A stretch of DNA of 64,000 bases, taken from Kosakonia oryzae (GTDB lineage Bacteria > Pseudomonadota > Gammaproteobacteria > Enterobacterales > Enterobacteriaceae). The DNA is taken from positions 682,001 to 746,000 of the forward strand of contig NZ_CP014007.2 in NCBI RefSeq assembly GCF_001658025.2. The letters run 5' to 3'. The notes below the pieces were generated by a model that saw only the letters and a program-made list of their open reading frames with translations, was not told where the DNA came from and made no database searches. Below, piece after piece: positions 34,692 to 44,638 of this stretch. The position numbers were made by a program, and so were the translations under genes. The stretch's first letter is position 1. Each line of letters opens with the position of its first letter.

Positions 34692-35879
34692 TTACACGAT
34701 GCGCTGGAAGCCTGCCACTAAATCTTCAATCAGATCATCAACATTCTCTAAACCGACATGCAGACGGATTAATGTTCCGCTGAAATCGACGCCGCCATCC
34801 GGGCGAATCGCCGCGAGCTGTTCTGGCTGGTTCGCCAGAATCAGCGATTCATAGCCGCCCCATGAATAGGCCATGCTGAACAGTTTGAAGTGGTCGAGAT
34901 ATTGCGCCAGCTCTTCATTGCTTAGTCGTTTATTCAGCACGAACGAGAACAAACCGCTGCTGCCGGTGAAGTCGCGTTTCCAGTATTCATGACCTTTACT
35001 GCCAGGCAGTGCAGGGTGGTTAACGCGCGCCACTTGCGGATGCGTTGCCAGCCATTCGGCAATCTTCAGGCTGCTTTCATGATGTTGACGCAAACGGACG
35101 CCGAGCGTACGCAGACCACGGCTGGTCATATAAGCCGTGTCGGCATCGACCATTTGCCCCATCAGATAGGCATTTTCACGCAGTTGTTCCCAACAACGTG
35201 CATTCGATACCGCCGTACCGATCATGCCGTCGGAGTGGCCAATCAGATATTTAGTGGCGGCCTGAATGGAGATATCAATATCGAATTCCAGCGCCTTAAA
35301 CAGGATCCCCGCCGCCCAGGTGTTATCGATCATGATAATCGCCTCTGGCGCAACGCTTCTCACCGCCTGAACAATGGCCGGAACGTCGTGGACTTCCATG
35401 GTGATCGAACCGGGAGATTCGAGAAACACCACTTTGGTGTTGGGCTGGATCAGCTTGACGATACTGGAGCCGATCAGCGGGTCAAACCAACTGGTGGTGA
35501 CGCCCAGTTTGGCGAGAATTTTGGTGCAGAAATCCTGGCTTGGCTCGTAGGCCGTGTTGGTCATCAACACATGATCGCCCTGTTCGACAAACGCCAGAAT
35601 AGTATTGGCTACCGCTGCCGCTCCACAGGGGAACAGCGCACAGCCCGCACCGCCTTCAAGTTCGCACATCGCTTCCTGTAATGAGAAGTGCGTCAGCGTG
35701 CCGCGACGGCCGTAAAACAATTCACCATTGGCGCGATTGCGTGTGGCATGTTTTTTGGCTTCAACCGTGTCGAATACCAGTGAAGACGCGCGCTGGATAA
35801 CGCTGTTCACCGAACCCTGCGTGTACTTTTTACTGCGCCCTGCGTTTACCAGAGCGGTATCTATATGCTTCGCCGTCAT
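34692..35879 (-). CDS. metC: Cystathionine beta-lyase
   Basis: This 395-residue PLP enzyme cleaves cystathionine to homocysteine, pyruvate and ammonia in methionine synthesis. The PLP lysine lies in [17 protein letters not shown] (about residue 210), and the cofactor phosphate site is at [12 protein letters not shown]. The promoter region carries three tandem MetJ-type boxes at 35899-35922. Its divergent neighbour is exbB, as in E. coli. Confidence 0.96.
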   Translation of the reverse strand: MTAKHIDTALVNAGRSKKYTQGSVNSVIQRASSLVFDTVEAKKHATRNRANGELFYGRRGTLTHFSLQEAMCELEGGAGCALFPCGAAAVANTILAFVEQGDHVLMTNTAYEPSQDFCTKILAKLGVTTSWFDPLIGSSIVKLIQPNTKVVFLESPGSITMEVHDVPAIVQAVRSVAPEAIIMIDNTWAAGILFKALEFDIDISIQAATKYLIGHSDGMIGTAVSNARCWEQLRENAYLMGQMVDADTAYMTSRGLRTLGVRLRQHHESSLKIAEWLATHPQVARVNHPALPGSKGHEYWKRDFTGSSGLFSFVLNKRLSNEELAQYLDHFKLFSMAYSWGGYESLILANQPEQLAAIRPDGGVDFSGTLIRLHVGLENVDDLIEDLVAGFQRIV

Positions 35880-35898
35880 TGTTGCTCAACCTGTTTTT

Positions 35899-35922
35899 AT
35901 ACGTCTGGATGTCCAGACTACC
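35899..35922. promoter_or_regulatory. MetJ operator upstream of metC
   Basis: Three consecutive eight-base boxes ATACGTCT, GGATGTCC and AGACTACC resemble the AGACGTCT consensus. They lie 20-43 bases upstream of the metC start. MetJ with S-adenosylmethionine represses metC in enterics. Confidence 0.8.
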
Positions 35923-36052
35923 ATGATTGCGCGTTGATGCATCGCCATGTTGGCGGCAGAGCCTTAATTTTTTCTCATTCCGTGCCGGGCGAGGGCATTT
36001 ACTGTGTTAGCGCAAGGAAACTGGCCTCTCTTTACGGCACTATGTAAATACT

Positions 36053-36068
36053 AATGAGAACCACTATC
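36053..36068. promoter_or_regulatory. Fur box upstream of exbB
   Basis: AATGAGAACCACTATC matches 13 of 16 positions of the Fur consensus core AATGATAATCATTATC. It sits about 65 bases upstream of the exbB start, where iron-responsive repression of exbBD is expected. Confidence 0.75.
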
Positions 36069-36131
36069 AATTCGGTGGCATTTTGATATTATTACGCGCA
36101 GATTTTGTGATTTGCGTCTCGGAGATACACA

Positions 36132-36863
36132 GTGGGTAATAATTTGATGCAGACGGATCTATCCGTGTGGGGTATGTATCACCATGCCGACATCGTCGTA
36201 AAGATTGTGATGATCGGCCTGATTCTCGCGTCAGTCGTTACATGGGCGCTGTTCTTCAGTAAAAGCGCGGAGATGATCTCGCAGAAGCGCCGCCTTAAGC
36301 GCGAGCAGCAGAAACTGGCTGAAGCACGTTCTTTGGATCAGGCCAGCGAAATTGCCTCCTCTTTCCACGCCAGAAGTCTGAGTCTGTCATTAATTAATGA
36401 AGCCCAGAATGAACTGGAGTTATCCGCAGGCAGCGAAGACAACGAAGGCATTAAAGAGCGTACCGGCTTCCGCCTCGAACGCCGTGTTGCGGCGACCGGC
36501 CGCCATATGGGGCGCGGCAACGGCTATCTTGCGACGATTGGCGCGATTTCACCGTTTATCGGCCTGTTTGGTACGGTCTGGGGCATCATGAACAGCTTTA
36601 TCGGTATTGCGCAAACGCAGACCACTAACCTTGCTGTTGTGGCGCCGGGTATCGCAGAAGCGCTGCTGGCAACGGCTATCGGCCTGGTAGCGGCAATTCC
36701 GGCGGTGGTAATTTATAACGTCTTTGCCCGCATGATTGGCAGTTACAAAGCCATGCTTGGCGATGTTGCCGCACAGGTTCTGCTGCTGCAAAGCCGCGAT
36801 CTTGACCTGGCCGCCAGCAATGCGCAGCCGGTTCGTACCGCGTCGAAATTACGTGTAGGTTGA
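36132..36863 (+). CDS. exbB: TonB energy-transducing protein ExbB
   Basis: This 243-residue inner-membrane protein is close to E. coli ExbB (244). It has three membrane segments, the last two forming the proton channel pentamer ([18 protein letters not shown] and [18 protein letters not shown]). With ExbD it couples proton flow to TonB for import of ferric siderophores and vitamin B12. The start is GTG (GTGGGTAATAATTTG), as in E. coli. A Fur box lies upstream. Confidence 0.96.
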   Translation: MGNNLMQTDLSVWGMYHHADIVVKIVMIGLILASVVTWALFFSKSAEMISQKRRLKREQQKLAEARSLDQASEIASSFHARSLSLSLINEAQNELELSAGSEDNEGIKERTGFRLERRVAATGRHMGRGNGYLATIGAISPFIGLFGTVWGIMNSFIGIAQTQTTNLAVVAPGIAEALLATAIGLVAAIPAVVIYNVFARMIGSYKAMLGDVAAQVLLLQSRDLDLAASNAQPVRTASKLRVG

Positions 36864-36869
36864 TGCTTT

Positions 36870-37295
36870 ATGGCAATGCGTCTTAACGAAAACCTGGATG
36901 ATAATGGCGAAATGCACGAAATCAACGTGACGCCGTTTATCGACGTTATGTTGGTGCTGCTGATTATCTTTATGGTGGCCGCGCCGCTTGCCACCGTTGA
37001 TGTAAAAGTGAATCTTCCGGCTTCTACCAGCCAGCCGCAGCCGCGTCCGGAAAAACCGGTCTACCTGTCGGTGAAAGCGGATAACACCATGTTCATCGGC
37101 AACGATCCGGTAACCGACGAGACGATGGTTAACCAGCTCAATGCCGTGACGGAAGGCAAAAAGGACACCACGATCTTCTTCCGTGCGGATAAAACCGTCG
37201 ATTACGAGACGATGATGAAAGTGATGGATACCCTGCATCAGGCGGGCTATCTCAAAATCGGTCTGGTCGGTGAAGAGACGGTTAAAGCACACTAA
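36870..37295 (+). CDS. exbD: TonB energy-transducing protein ExbD
   Basis: This 141-residue protein has one membrane segment (about 23-43) containing the proton-carrying Asp25 in TPFIDVMLVLLIIFMV, followed by a periplasmic domain that contacts TonB. It lies 6 bases after exbB, which is the usual operon. It is followed by a strong terminator. Confidence 0.96.
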   Translation: MAMRLNENLDDNGEMHEINVTPFIDVMLVLLIIFMVAAPLATVDVKVNLPASTSQPQPRPEKPVYLSVKADNTMFIGNDPVTDETMVNQLNAVTEGKKDTTIFFRADKTVDYETMMKVMDTLHQAGYLKIGLVGEETVKAH

Positions 37296-37317
37296 ACTCG
37301 GTGCTGATAAGTGAGAA

Positions 37318-37342
37318 AAGCTGGCAAAGGCCAGCTTTTTTT
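37318..37342 (+). terminator. Intrinsic terminator after exbD
   Basis: An eight-pair stem AAGCTGGC / GCCAGCTT (37318-37325 with 37330-37337) has loop AAAG and is followed by TTTTT. Confidence 0.88.
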
Positions 37343-37378
37343 ATATCGGATATATGAAGGAATAAAAAAGCGACGCGC

Positions 37379-37849
37379 TTATTTTGATTTTATGTCTGCG
37401 GTTTTTTCTTGCTTCTCCGGCGCGGCTTTTTGGTTGCTCGTCTCTGGCGCGACGGTGGTGACCGTCGTCGTATGGTATTCGCCGTCGCTGAGTTTGCGGC
37501 TCAGGCGCAGCGTCGCAGTTTCCCGCGCCAGCAAATGTTGGTAGTTAGCCTCCAGCCGCCCCAGGATTTTGTCGCGCAGTTCCGGCTTTAGCTCGATGAT
37601 GGCATTGATCACCGCACCGTAAATTTCCTCTTTCACCTGTAACGGGTAGATTTCACGGCGGTTCTGCCATTTCAGGCGCACAAGCGCCGCAGGAATGGAA
37701 ACCAGCTCATGGGCAATACGGGCAATGGTTTCATTTTTACTGAGTATCAGCGCCTCTTTATTGTGCTCTAAGATAAATTCATCGCTATTTTTGTCAGTTA
37801 AAGTTAAATAAACATTATTATCGACATCGCTCACGTCATTCATCCCCAA
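37379..37849 (-). CDS. Hypothetical protein, second gene of a two-gene unit
   Basis: I do not recognise this 156-residue protein. It has no signal peptide or membrane segment. The first half is mixed alpha/beta (NNVYLTLTDKNSDEFILEHN). The middle is helical with IARIAHELVSIPAALVRLKW, and the C-terminal 35 residues are a low-complexity Thr/Lys/Glu tail (EKQEKTADIKSK). It overlaps the upstream gene by 14 bases, so the two are cotranscribed. Base composition is more AT-rich than in the exbD and yqhA neighbours, which suggests acquisition. Confidence 0.65.
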   Translation of the reverse strand: MGMNDVSDVDNNVYLTLTDKNSDEFILEHNKEALILSKNETIARIAHELVSIPAALVRLKWQNRREIYPLQVKEEIYGAVINAIIELKPELRDKILGRLEANYQHLLARETATLRLSRKLSDGEYHTTTVTTVAPETSNQKAAPEKQEKTADIKSK

Positions 37850-38240
37850 GCTTATAAAATAGTGGCCCGTCCTTTTCTCGAGTAATCAGGTTAAGCCAAA
37901 TCTCATTCCCGTTTTCATTAATTTGCTGCGTTTTTTCGGTAATTATTTGACTTAATGCCTGGGGTTCAATCTCGCCCTCTTCCTGTAAGTCATTAAGCAG
38001 ACGGGCGAATGTCTCGATTTTTACTACCCGCAACAGACGCTCTTTTATATGGCGATCGCGCTCTTCAAGTAACATATTTCTTGACTGCCCACCGCGGCTG
38101 GCATTAGCTAATATATCGTTGGCATGATCGGCGAGGGTTGTTTTCCCCTGAGCTAAATTAGTTTCTGTTCCTTCTTCTCCAGGACTGGTTTCAGCAGTAG
38201 AAATATGAAATCGTGCCGGGACAAGATTCTCGGGAAGCAT
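37836..38240 (-). CDS. Hypothetical protein, first gene of a two-gene unit
   Basis: This 134-residue soluble protein is of unknown family. The first 55 residues are polar and probably unstructured (ISTAETSPGEEGTETNLAQ). The rest is predicted helical, charged and coiled-coil-like (LLEERDRHIKERLLRVVKIETF, split by polar turns). It ends EKDGPLFYKLGDE. Its start is 100 bases from the divergent 38343 gene. The shared promoter region suggests the three genes act together, but no function can be named. Confidence 0.62.
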   Translation of the reverse strand: MLPENLVPARFHISTAETSPGEEGTETNLAQGKTTLADHANDILANASRGGQSRNMLLEERDRHIKERLLRVVKIETFARLLNDLQEEGEIEPQALSQIITEKTQQINENGNEIWLNLITREKDGPLFYKLGDE

Positions 38241-38342
38241 TTCTAATGTCCTTTAATATCAACAAGGAAGAGGGAGTGCGGGCGTGAGGTTCGTTGACAA
38301 TATCACGGCGCACTTTTAAAATCAAAAAAAAGGAGCCTGCTC

Positions 38343-38849
38343 ATGAACAGTATTTTTTATTCTGTCATTGCTATATTGCTGCTGACGGGCGGCGTACTTT
38401 TATTGATGCGAGAGTACAATAAAAACACTCCCCTTAGTGAAATTGACGATCGCCCTCCGCAGTATCATCCATTGTCAAAAGAGGAAGGCGAAGATCATTT
38501 TTCGGTATTAATGAACGCGATTACTCCGGTATGGTACTGGCGCGTCAACCATGAATATATTGATTTTCTTCATGCGACAATTAAACGTATGAACATGGCG
38601 GAATTAAATAGTACGCCGGGTTTATTTGAAGCCCAGCGTCGCTGTAGCGATCTCAATTCAGCGGTGTATAAGTATTACGACAATATAAAAAAACGCTGTG
38701 TCAACGGTGAAAAAGTCTCGCAGTCCGATCTGGATGTCCTCAATCTGCGCCAGTGTTTTCGCGAGTTCAGTATGGAAGCCTATCCGGCGCTGGTGGTGCT
38801 GGTCTGGCCTGAGTATCAGCGGCCGTGGGTGAACCCGGAGGATGTGTAA
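38343..38849 (+). CDS. Hypothetical membrane-anchored protein
   Basis: This 168-residue protein has one N-terminal membrane segment (about 4-22, IFYSVIAILLLTGGVLLLM), likely a type II anchor or uncleaved signal. A soluble helical domain rich in aromatic residues follows (VWYWRVNHEYIDFLHATI, LNSAVYKYYDNIKKRC). The two cysteines at about 101 and 119 could pair if the domain is periplasmic. GGAG precedes the ATG at good distance. The family is not recognised. It is divergent from the two hypothetical genes on the minus strand. Confidence 0.62.
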   Translation: MNSIFYSVIAILLLTGGVLLLMREYNKNTPLSEIDDRPPQYHPLSKEEGEDHFSVLMNAITPVWYWRVNHEYIDFLHATIKRMNMAELNSTPGLFEAQRRCSDLNSAVYKYYDNIKKRCVNGEKVSQSDLDVLNLRQCFREFSMEAYPALVVLVWPEYQRPWVNPEDV

Positions 38850-38930
38850 CCCCGGCCGGCCGGGTGTTGCAAACTGTTTGCCATCCTGAGATATACTGGG
38901 CGTCGGTTTCGTTATCTGACAGGACACTAA

Positions 38931-39431
<501 letters not shown>

Positions 39432-39450
39432 TAAAGCCGCAAGAGGGCGG

Positions 39451-39484
39451 AAAGCCGGGCAAGCAACGCTACCCGGCTTTTTTG
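39451..39484. terminator. Bidirectional terminator between yqhA and yghZ
   Basis: AAAGCCGGG (39451-39459) pairs with CCCGGCTTT (39472-39480), continuing TTTG on the plus strand. The minus strand also reads out into T residues (complement of the AAA at 39451). Confidence 0.82.
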
Positions 39485-40525
39485 TTATTTATCTGACGAT
39501 GCCTGCCACAGATTCAACTCGCCGTCGGCAACATGCTTATCGATTTGCGCCAGTTCCCCTTCACTAAACGTCAGGTTATTCAACGCCAGTACGTTCTCTT
39601 CGATTTGCTCCGGACGGCTTGCGCCAATCAGCACGGAAGTCACGCGCTGGTCTTTCAATAACCAGCTCAACGCCATTTGCGCCATCGACTGTCCGCGATG
39701 TTGCGCCATATCATTGAGTAACCGCAGGCTGTTGAGATTGCTCTCCGTCAGCATTTTCTCCGTCAAACCGCGCACTTTTTTACCTTCACGCTGCATACGG
39801 GAACCTTCCGGAATGCCGTTCAGGTATTTACCGGTCAGCAGCCCCTGCGCCAGCGGGGTAAATGCAATACATCCCACGCCGTTATCTTCCAGCGTATCGA
39901 GCAGGCCGGTTTTATCGACCCAGCGGTTCAGCAGGTTGTACGAAGGCTGATGGATAAGCAGCGGGATCTTCCACTCGCGCAGCAACGCTGCCATCTGTTG
40001 CGTACGTTCAGTGGAGTAAGACGAGATGCCGACATACAACGCTTTACCGCTTTGCACCGCCTGGGCGAGCGCTGCTGCGGTCTCTTCCATCGGCGTTTTT
40101 TCATCTACGCGGTGTGAATAAAAGATATCCACGTAGTCAACGCCCATGCGTTTCAGGCTCTGATCGAGGCTGGCCAACAGGTATTTACGCGAGCCGCCGG
40201 AACCATACGGGCCAGGCCACATATCGTAGCCAGCCTTGGTGGAAATAATGATTTCATCGCGATAAACGGCGAAGTCATCGCGTAGCAGGCGACCAAAATT
40301 CTCTTCCGCACTGCCCGCTGGCGGCCCGTAGTTGTTGGCTAAATCAAAGTGGGTAATGCCAAGGTCAAAGGCTTTACGCAGCAGGGCGCGTTGCGAATCC
40401 CGCGCCTGTCCATAACCAAAGCTGTGCCACAAACCGAGGGAAAGCGCGGGCAGTTGCAGGCCGCTTTTACCGCAGTATCGATACTGCATCTGTTCGTAGC
40501 GATTCGGATTGGCGAAACCGGGCAT
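39485..40525 (-). CDS. yghZ: L-glyceraldehyde 3-phosphate reductase (aldo-keto reductase)
   Basis: This 346-residue NADPH-dependent AKR is the same length as E. coli YghZ (Gpr). The catalytic segment is DLANNYGPPAGSAEENFG, with the tyrosine as acid, and YVDIFYSHRVDEKTPMEE follows. It detoxifies L-glyceraldehyde 3-phosphate and methylglyoxal. It is convergent with yqhA and divergent from yghX. Confidence 0.95.
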   Translation of the reverse strand: MPGFANPNRYEQMQYRYCGKSGLQLPALSLGLWHSFGYGQARDSQRALLRKAFDLGITHFDLANNYGPPAGSAEENFGRLLRDDFAVYRDEIIISTKAGYDMWPGPYGSGGSRKYLLASLDQSLKRMGVDYVDIFYSHRVDEKTPMEETAAALAQAVQSGKALYVGISSYSTERTQQMAALLREWKIPLLIHQPSYNLLNRWVDKTGLLDTLEDNGVGCIAFTPLAQGLLTGKYLNGIPEGSRMQREGKKVRGLTEKMLTESNLNSLRLLNDMAQHRGQSMAQMALSWLLKDQRVTSVLIGASRPEQIEENVLALNNLTFSEGELAQIDKHVADGELNLWQASSDK

Positions 40526-40689
40526 GATGTCTCCTTTCTTATCTGGCTTTTATATGAAAATCGAAACAGCGTTTTTATCTTACGTCCGTTTTCAGCTTAT
40601 CAAAAGGTTATGGTTATACCTGCGCATTTTTTAGGCAAAAACCGTAACGCTATGCTTTGCTTAGAGTGGCGAAATGGAGGAGACAGAGA

Positions 40690-41577
40690 ATGACGCGTTT
40701 GACGGCGAAAGATTTTCCGCAAGAGTTGCTCGATTACTATGACTACTACGCGCATGGCAAAATCAACAAGCGCGAGTTTTTACAGATAGCTGGCAAATAC
40801 ACGGTCGGCGGCATGACCGCGCTGGCACTGTTCAATCTGCTAAAGCCCAACTACGCGCTGGCAACGCAGGTCGAATTTACCGATCCGGATATTCGCCCCG
40901 AGTACATCACCTGGCCATCGCCCAACGGTCACGGCGAGGTTCGCGGTTATCTGGTTAAACCGACAAAAGCAACGGGCAAAGTGCCGGCCGTAGTGGTGGT
41001 GCATGAAAATCGCGGGCTGAATCCGTATATCGAAGATGTCGCCCGCCGCGTAGCCAAAGCCGGTTACATCGCGCTGGCTCCGGATGGGTTAAGCTCCGTT
41101 GGCGGCTATCCCGGCAATGATGATGAAGGGCGCGAGCTGCAACAAAAAGTCGATCCTACAAAACTGATGAATGACTTCTTTGCCGCCATTGAGTTTCTGC
41201 AAAAGCATCCGGATGCCACGGGCAAAGTCGGGATCACCGGCTTTTGTTACGGCGGCGGCGTTGCGAACGCGGCGGCGGTTGCGTATCCGGAGCTGGCCTG
41301 TGCAGTGCCGTTTTATGGTCGCCAGCCGCCCGTCGCCGGGGTGGCAAAAATCAAGGCGCCGTTACTGCTCCACTACGCTGCGCTGGACAAAAACATTAAC
41401 GAAGGCTGGCCTGCCTATGAACAGGCGCTGAAGGCCAACCACAAGGTATTTGAAGCTTATATCTACCCGGCCGTAAACCACGGTTTTCATAACGATTCAA
41501 CGCCGCGCTACGATCATGCGGCGGCGGAACTAGCCTGGCAACGAACCCTTGGATGGTTTGAAAAATATCTGCATTGA
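40690..41577 (+). CDS. yghX: Dienelactone hydrolase family protein YghX
   Basis: This 295-residue alpha/beta hydrolase has the nucleophile elbow GFCYGGGVA (cysteine nucleophile, as in dienelactone hydrolases) and a late catalytic histidine in VNHGFHND. The N-terminal region (KREFLQIAGKYTVGGMTALALF) looks like an atypical Tat or membrane-type leader. The substrate is unknown. It is intact here, whereas in E. coli K-12 the gene is disrupted. ATG 40690 follows GGAGGAGACAGAG. An upstream frame from 40657 is discarded. Confidence 0.92.
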   Translation: MTRLTAKDFPQELLDYYDYYAHGKINKREFLQIAGKYTVGGMTALALFNLLKPNYALATQVEFTDPDIRPEYITWPSPNGHGEVRGYLVKPTKATGKVPAVVVVHENRGLNPYIEDVARRVAKAGYIALAPDGLSSVGGYPGNDDEGRELQQKVDPTKLMNDFFAAIEFLQKHPDATGKVGITGFCYGGGVANAAAVAYPELACAVPFYGRQPPVAGVAKIKAPLLLHYAALDKNINEGWPAYEQALKANHKVFEAYIYPAVNHGFHNDSTPRYDHAAAELAWQRTLGWFEKYLH

Positions 41578-42563
41578 GTGGATCGTTCCCGAAAAAAGAG
41601 CAGGGAATCGCCAGTGGCGCAATATATCGTTAATAATAAATTAGCGATGACTCCTCGTATAAGAAGGCTTTAGTGCCGATTTTTATGCTGTTAAGTGGTA
41701 AATGACACATTCTGTAAAGATAATGGCGCATTTTTATTATCCGGTTTGCAAGTAAAACTGCGCTATTAATTTACGTTAGGTGTTCTCCTTCTTCTGCGAA
41801 AATTCCTGGATAAATGTCTGCGAAAAATCTTTCGCGCGAGACGTCAGTGGGCGATTGCTAATAGCCCGGATGCCTCGCCGAATATAAGCCTTTCTTCTCA
41901 CTGTGGCTGAAATCAGGTACATGATTGCGTTCGCAGGTTCGCTGCTGTATCGCTTCAGGCCAGTGTGTATGCGGCTTACGGCGCGATGTCCGCGCCAGTA
42001 AGTGCGAAAAAGCATTACCGTCGTCAGGGTAATAAATAGTCAGTTAATCATCCTTAAAATAAATTTTAATAACCCTTAATCATCATTTTTATTTGTTTTA
42101 AAAAAAGCTTTTTCATTATTTAATGCGATTTTTGTCTATGTGTTATTATTCATTTTTTGATTTTTTAAATATCCTTATTTTAAATTTTAGCTGCGTTTAA
42201 ATTTTTCCATTATATATATCATTCAGCCCGTTATGTTTTTACATATTATTATTTATGGATTTTAAAACCTTTAACTCCGGAAATAATTAGCTGATTAATA
42301 TTTTTCTTTGTTTTGTTAAAAAACAATTACTTATGTTTATTTATTGTAAACAAACGCCGTGGGGGTGATGCTGATTAATAACCCAATGATGAGACAGAAT
42401 AAGATCCTGTACGGCCCTGGTACAGGCTGGCGGAAAAGCATAAGGGTGAAATTTTTTTATCATTTTTTTCACCTTTACCATGCAGAATTTTCTTGTCCAT
42501 GCCGATAACGGAGATAAGTCTCGCCCGCAGGCGAGAATGTACCTTCACCGCAAGGATAATATT
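41578..42563. promoter_or_regulatory. 986-base AT-rich region ahead of the chemoreceptor
   Basis: There is no convincing gene between yghX and the chemoreceptor. The stretch 42040-42360 is very AT-rich and full of T-runs. Nearer the gene there is a seven-pair inverted repeat CCTGTAC / GTACAGG (42406-42412 with 42420-42426). A T-rich-loop hairpin GGTGAAA / TTTCACC follows (42445-42451 with 42467-42473), and then a flagellar-type promoter element. It may hold upstream regulator sites or an unannotated small RNA, but nothing can be assigned. Confidence 0.5.
42483..42508 (+). promoter_or_regulatory. FliA (sigma-28) promoter of the chemoreceptor
   Basis: GCCGATAA at 42501-42508 is an exact match to the sigma-28 minus-10 consensus. 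The matching minus-35 region is weak (CAGAATTT at 42483-42490 against TAAAGTTT, five of eight). Chemoreceptor genes in enterics are typically class 3 flagellar genes read by FliA. The start point would fall near 42515, supporting ATG 42564 as the start of translation. Confidence 0.7.
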
Positions 42564-44213
42564 ATGAGTATGCTTCGTAACTTTACTATACGAGCCGTTA
42601 TGCTGGCGATCCTCGGGATCTTCGGCCTGCTGTGGTCAGGCGTCGGTTTGTATAGCGTTTTTTCTCTGTCAAAAGTGGCCGACGGCAATGAGGTGGATCG
42701 CCAGTTAGTGTCACAGATGACTCTGCTTAGCCAGGGCAATGATCAGTACTTTCGGTTTGTGACTCGTCTCAGTCGCGTAATGGAAGCCAAAGCTGCGGGT
42801 GGCTCGCCGGATATGGCGCCGGTTCAACAGGCGCTGGACAATATGACCCGTTATCTGGCGGCGTTTAAAGCGATTTCGCCAGGGCCGATAGATGCGAAAA
42901 TCTCTGAGCAAGTGATCAGTAACTGGCAGACGCTGCTGGAGCAGGGGATCACGCCGCAATTTCAACTGGCGCAGCAGGGAACACCTGACGCTTATCGCCA
43001 GCAAGCAAATAATGTTACGCCGGGTTTAAGCCGCAACTTTGGGGCGGCGGCCGAAAGCTTTAATAAAGCTGCGGGCGAGATGCTCGATCAGACGCGCGTT
43101 GTCGTCGATAGCCAGACGAAAACCACCCGCGTGGCAATTATTTCAGCGATGGTGATTGGCCTGTTGATCCTGCTCTTTACCGACCGCTACCTGGTCAACA
43201 TGCTGGTGCGCCCGCTGGATCGTATCCGTGCGCATTTCACGGTGATGGCGCAGGGCGATCTCAGCCAGCCGCTGGAAGATTTTGGTCGTAACTGCGTCGG
43301 CAAAGTCGTACCGCTGTTGCTGGCGATGCAGGATAGCCTGCGTGAAGCGGTTAGCAGTATCCGCCACGGTAGCGAAAATATCTGGCGCGGAGCGAGTGAG
43401 ATCTCTTCCGGCAATAATGATCTCTCTTCCCGTACCGAAGAGCAGGCCGCCGCGCTGGAGCAGACGGCAGCCAGCATGGAAGAACTGACTTCAACGGTCA
43501 AACTGAATGCGGATAACGCCAGCCAGGCCAGCCAACTGGCGGAAGTGGCGTCAGCCACTGCCAGCAAAGGCGGCGCGCTGGTTAAAGACGTTATCAGCAC
43601 GATGGAGGGTATTTCCGGTAGTTCGAAGAAAATTGCTGAGATCACCACTGTCATTAACAGCATTGCCTTCCAGACGAACATTCTGGCGCTGAACGCTGCG
43701 GTTGAAGCGGCGCGCGCAGGTGAACAAGGGCGTGGTTTTGCCGTCGTCGCCGGGGAAGTTCGTAACCTTGCCAGCCGCAGTGCGGGCGCGGCGAAAGAGA
43801 TCGAAACGCTGATCGCCGATTCAGTCAGCCGCGTCGAGAAAGGGGCGCAACTGGTGAACGACACCGGCACCACCATGGAAAGTATCCTGCGGGCCGTGAC
43901 CGAAGTGACCACCATTATGAAAGAAATTGCCTCGGCCTCTGCGGAGCAGAGTAAAGGTATCTCTCAGGTGGGTGTTGCGATCAGCCAGATGGATAGCGTC
44001 ACGCAGCAGAACGCCTCGCTGGTGGAGCAGATCTCTGCGGCAGCGGCGGCGCTGGAGCGCCAGACAGAAGAGCTGCAACGTTCTGTTCAGCAGTTCCGTC
44101 TTTCCAGTAACGAGCAGAATAACTTAGCAACGACAGCGCTGGTGAAACCGGATTTGTCGCGCAAAACCACCTCTAAATCTGCCGCATCGTCGGACGAGTG
44201 GGTGGCGTTTTAA
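42564..44213 (+). CDS. Methyl-accepting chemotaxis protein
   Basis: This 549-residue receptor has a membrane segment at about 10-33, a periplasmic four-helix sensing domain (about 35-190), a second segment at about 193-212 and HAMP to about 265. The signalling hairpin tip is [20 protein letters not shown], bracketed by methylation helices ([14 protein letters not shown] and later repeats). The C-terminus DEWVAF lacks the NWETF CheR/CheB tether, so it depends on other receptors for adaptation. The ligand is unknown. ATG 42564 has AAGGAT upstream. An in-frame ATG at 42480 lies above the likely FliA promoter. Confidence 0.93.
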   Translation: MSMLRNFTIRAVMLAILGIFGLLWSGVGLYSVFSLSKVADGNEVDRQLVSQMTLLSQGNDQYFRFVTRLSRVMEAKAAGGSPDMAPVQQALDNMTRYLAAFKAISPGPIDAKISEQVISNWQTLLEQGITPQFQLAQQGTPDAYRQQANNVTPGLSRNFGAAAESFNKAAGEMLDQTRVVVDSQTKTTRVAIISAMVIGLLILLFTDRYLVNMLVRPLDRIRAHFTVMAQGDLSQPLEDFGRNCVGKVVPLLLAMQDSLREAVSSIRHGSENIWRGASEISSGNNDLSSRTEEQAAALEQTAASMEELTSTVKLNADNASQASQLAEVASATASKGGALVKDVISTMEGISGSSKKIAEITTVINSIAFQTNILALNAAVEAARAGEQGRGFAVVAGEVRNLASRSAGAAKEIETLIADSVSRVEKGAQLVNDTGTTMESILRAVTEVTTIMKEIASASAEQSKGISQVGVAISQMDSVTQQNASLVEQISAAAAALERQTEELQRSVQQFRLSSNEQNNLATTALVKPDLSRKTTSKSAASSDEWVAF

Positions 44214-44220
44214 TCAGCGC

Positions 44221-44276
44221 TATCACCCCCGCAACAGATCGTTATATAATTTTTTATATAGCGATTGGGGGTGATA
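44221..44276 (+). promoter_or_regulatory. Long hairpin that covers the yghW ribosome binding site
   Basis: A perfect ten-pair outer stem TATCACCCCC (44221-44230) / GGGGGTGATA (44267-44276) encloses an inner eleven-pair stem ATCGTTATATA (44238-44248) / TATATAGCGAT (44255-44265) with one G-T pair. The right arm contains the GGGGGTG that serves as the yghW ribosome binding site, four bases ahead of ATG 44280. There is no T-run, so it is not a terminator. Control of translation by folding is inferred. Confidence 0.65.
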
Positions 44277-44279
44277 ACG

Positions 44280-44567
44280 ATGGAAAACCATTTTGGTAAA
44301 GGTTTAATGGCCGGGCTGAATGCAGCACAGGCGGATAGCGCCAGCAATGTGGCGCATTTCTGCCCGGACTATAAGCGGGGTTTTGTCCTTGGGTTTTCGC
44401 ACCGCATGTTTGAAAAGACAGGCGATCGACAGCTCAGCGCGTGGGAAGCAGGCATTCTCACTCGCCGCTACGGGCTGGATAAAGAGATGGTGATGGACTT
44501 CTTTCGCGAGAGTCGCTCCAGCACGGTGATCCGATTTTTTATGGCGGGATACCGCCTCGAAACATAA
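44280..44567 (+). CDS. yghW: DUF2623 protein YghW
   Basis: This 95-residue soluble protein is very close to E. coli YghW ([58 protein letters not shown]). The function is unknown. Its place directly upstream of hybO is the same as in E. coli. I use ATG 44280 rather than the TTG at 44265. The start is preceded by a long hairpin that hides the ribosome binding site. Confidence 0.93.
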   Translation: MENHFGKGLMAGLNAAQADSASNVAHFCPDYKRGFVLGFSHRMFEKTGDRQLSAWEAGILTRRYGLDKEMVMDFFRESRSSTVIRFFMAGYRLET

Positions 44568-44606
44568 CAATACGCTTCGCTCAATATGTAGTTCTCTTTT
44601 GTGAAG

Positions 44607-44638
44607 GTCACTTTTGTCGAGGGTGACTTTCATTTTTT
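44607..44638 (+). terminator. Weak terminator-like hairpin after yghW
   Basis: GTCAC (44607-44611) can pair with GTGAC (44623-44627), followed by TTTCATTTTTTTT. The stem is short. The rest of the 242-base gap to hybO holds the hydrogenase promoter, which I could not define. Confidence 0.4.

Noticed and set aside
41776-42015. 79-codon minus-strand frame in the chemoreceptor upstream region
   Set aside because: Arginine-rich with no recognisable fold and no clear Shine-Dalgarno sequence. Kept as non-coding, though expression data could change this.
42040-42360. AT-rich tract as a replication origin or mobile-element end
   Set aside because: No DnaA boxes, iterons, direct repeats or terminal inverted repeats were seen, and the surrounding gene order is conserved.
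44601-44611. GTGA-AGG-TCAC palindrome before hybO as a CRP or FNR site
   Set aside because: Spacing is three bases instead of six (CRP), and half-sites do not match FNR. More likely part of a weak hairpin.
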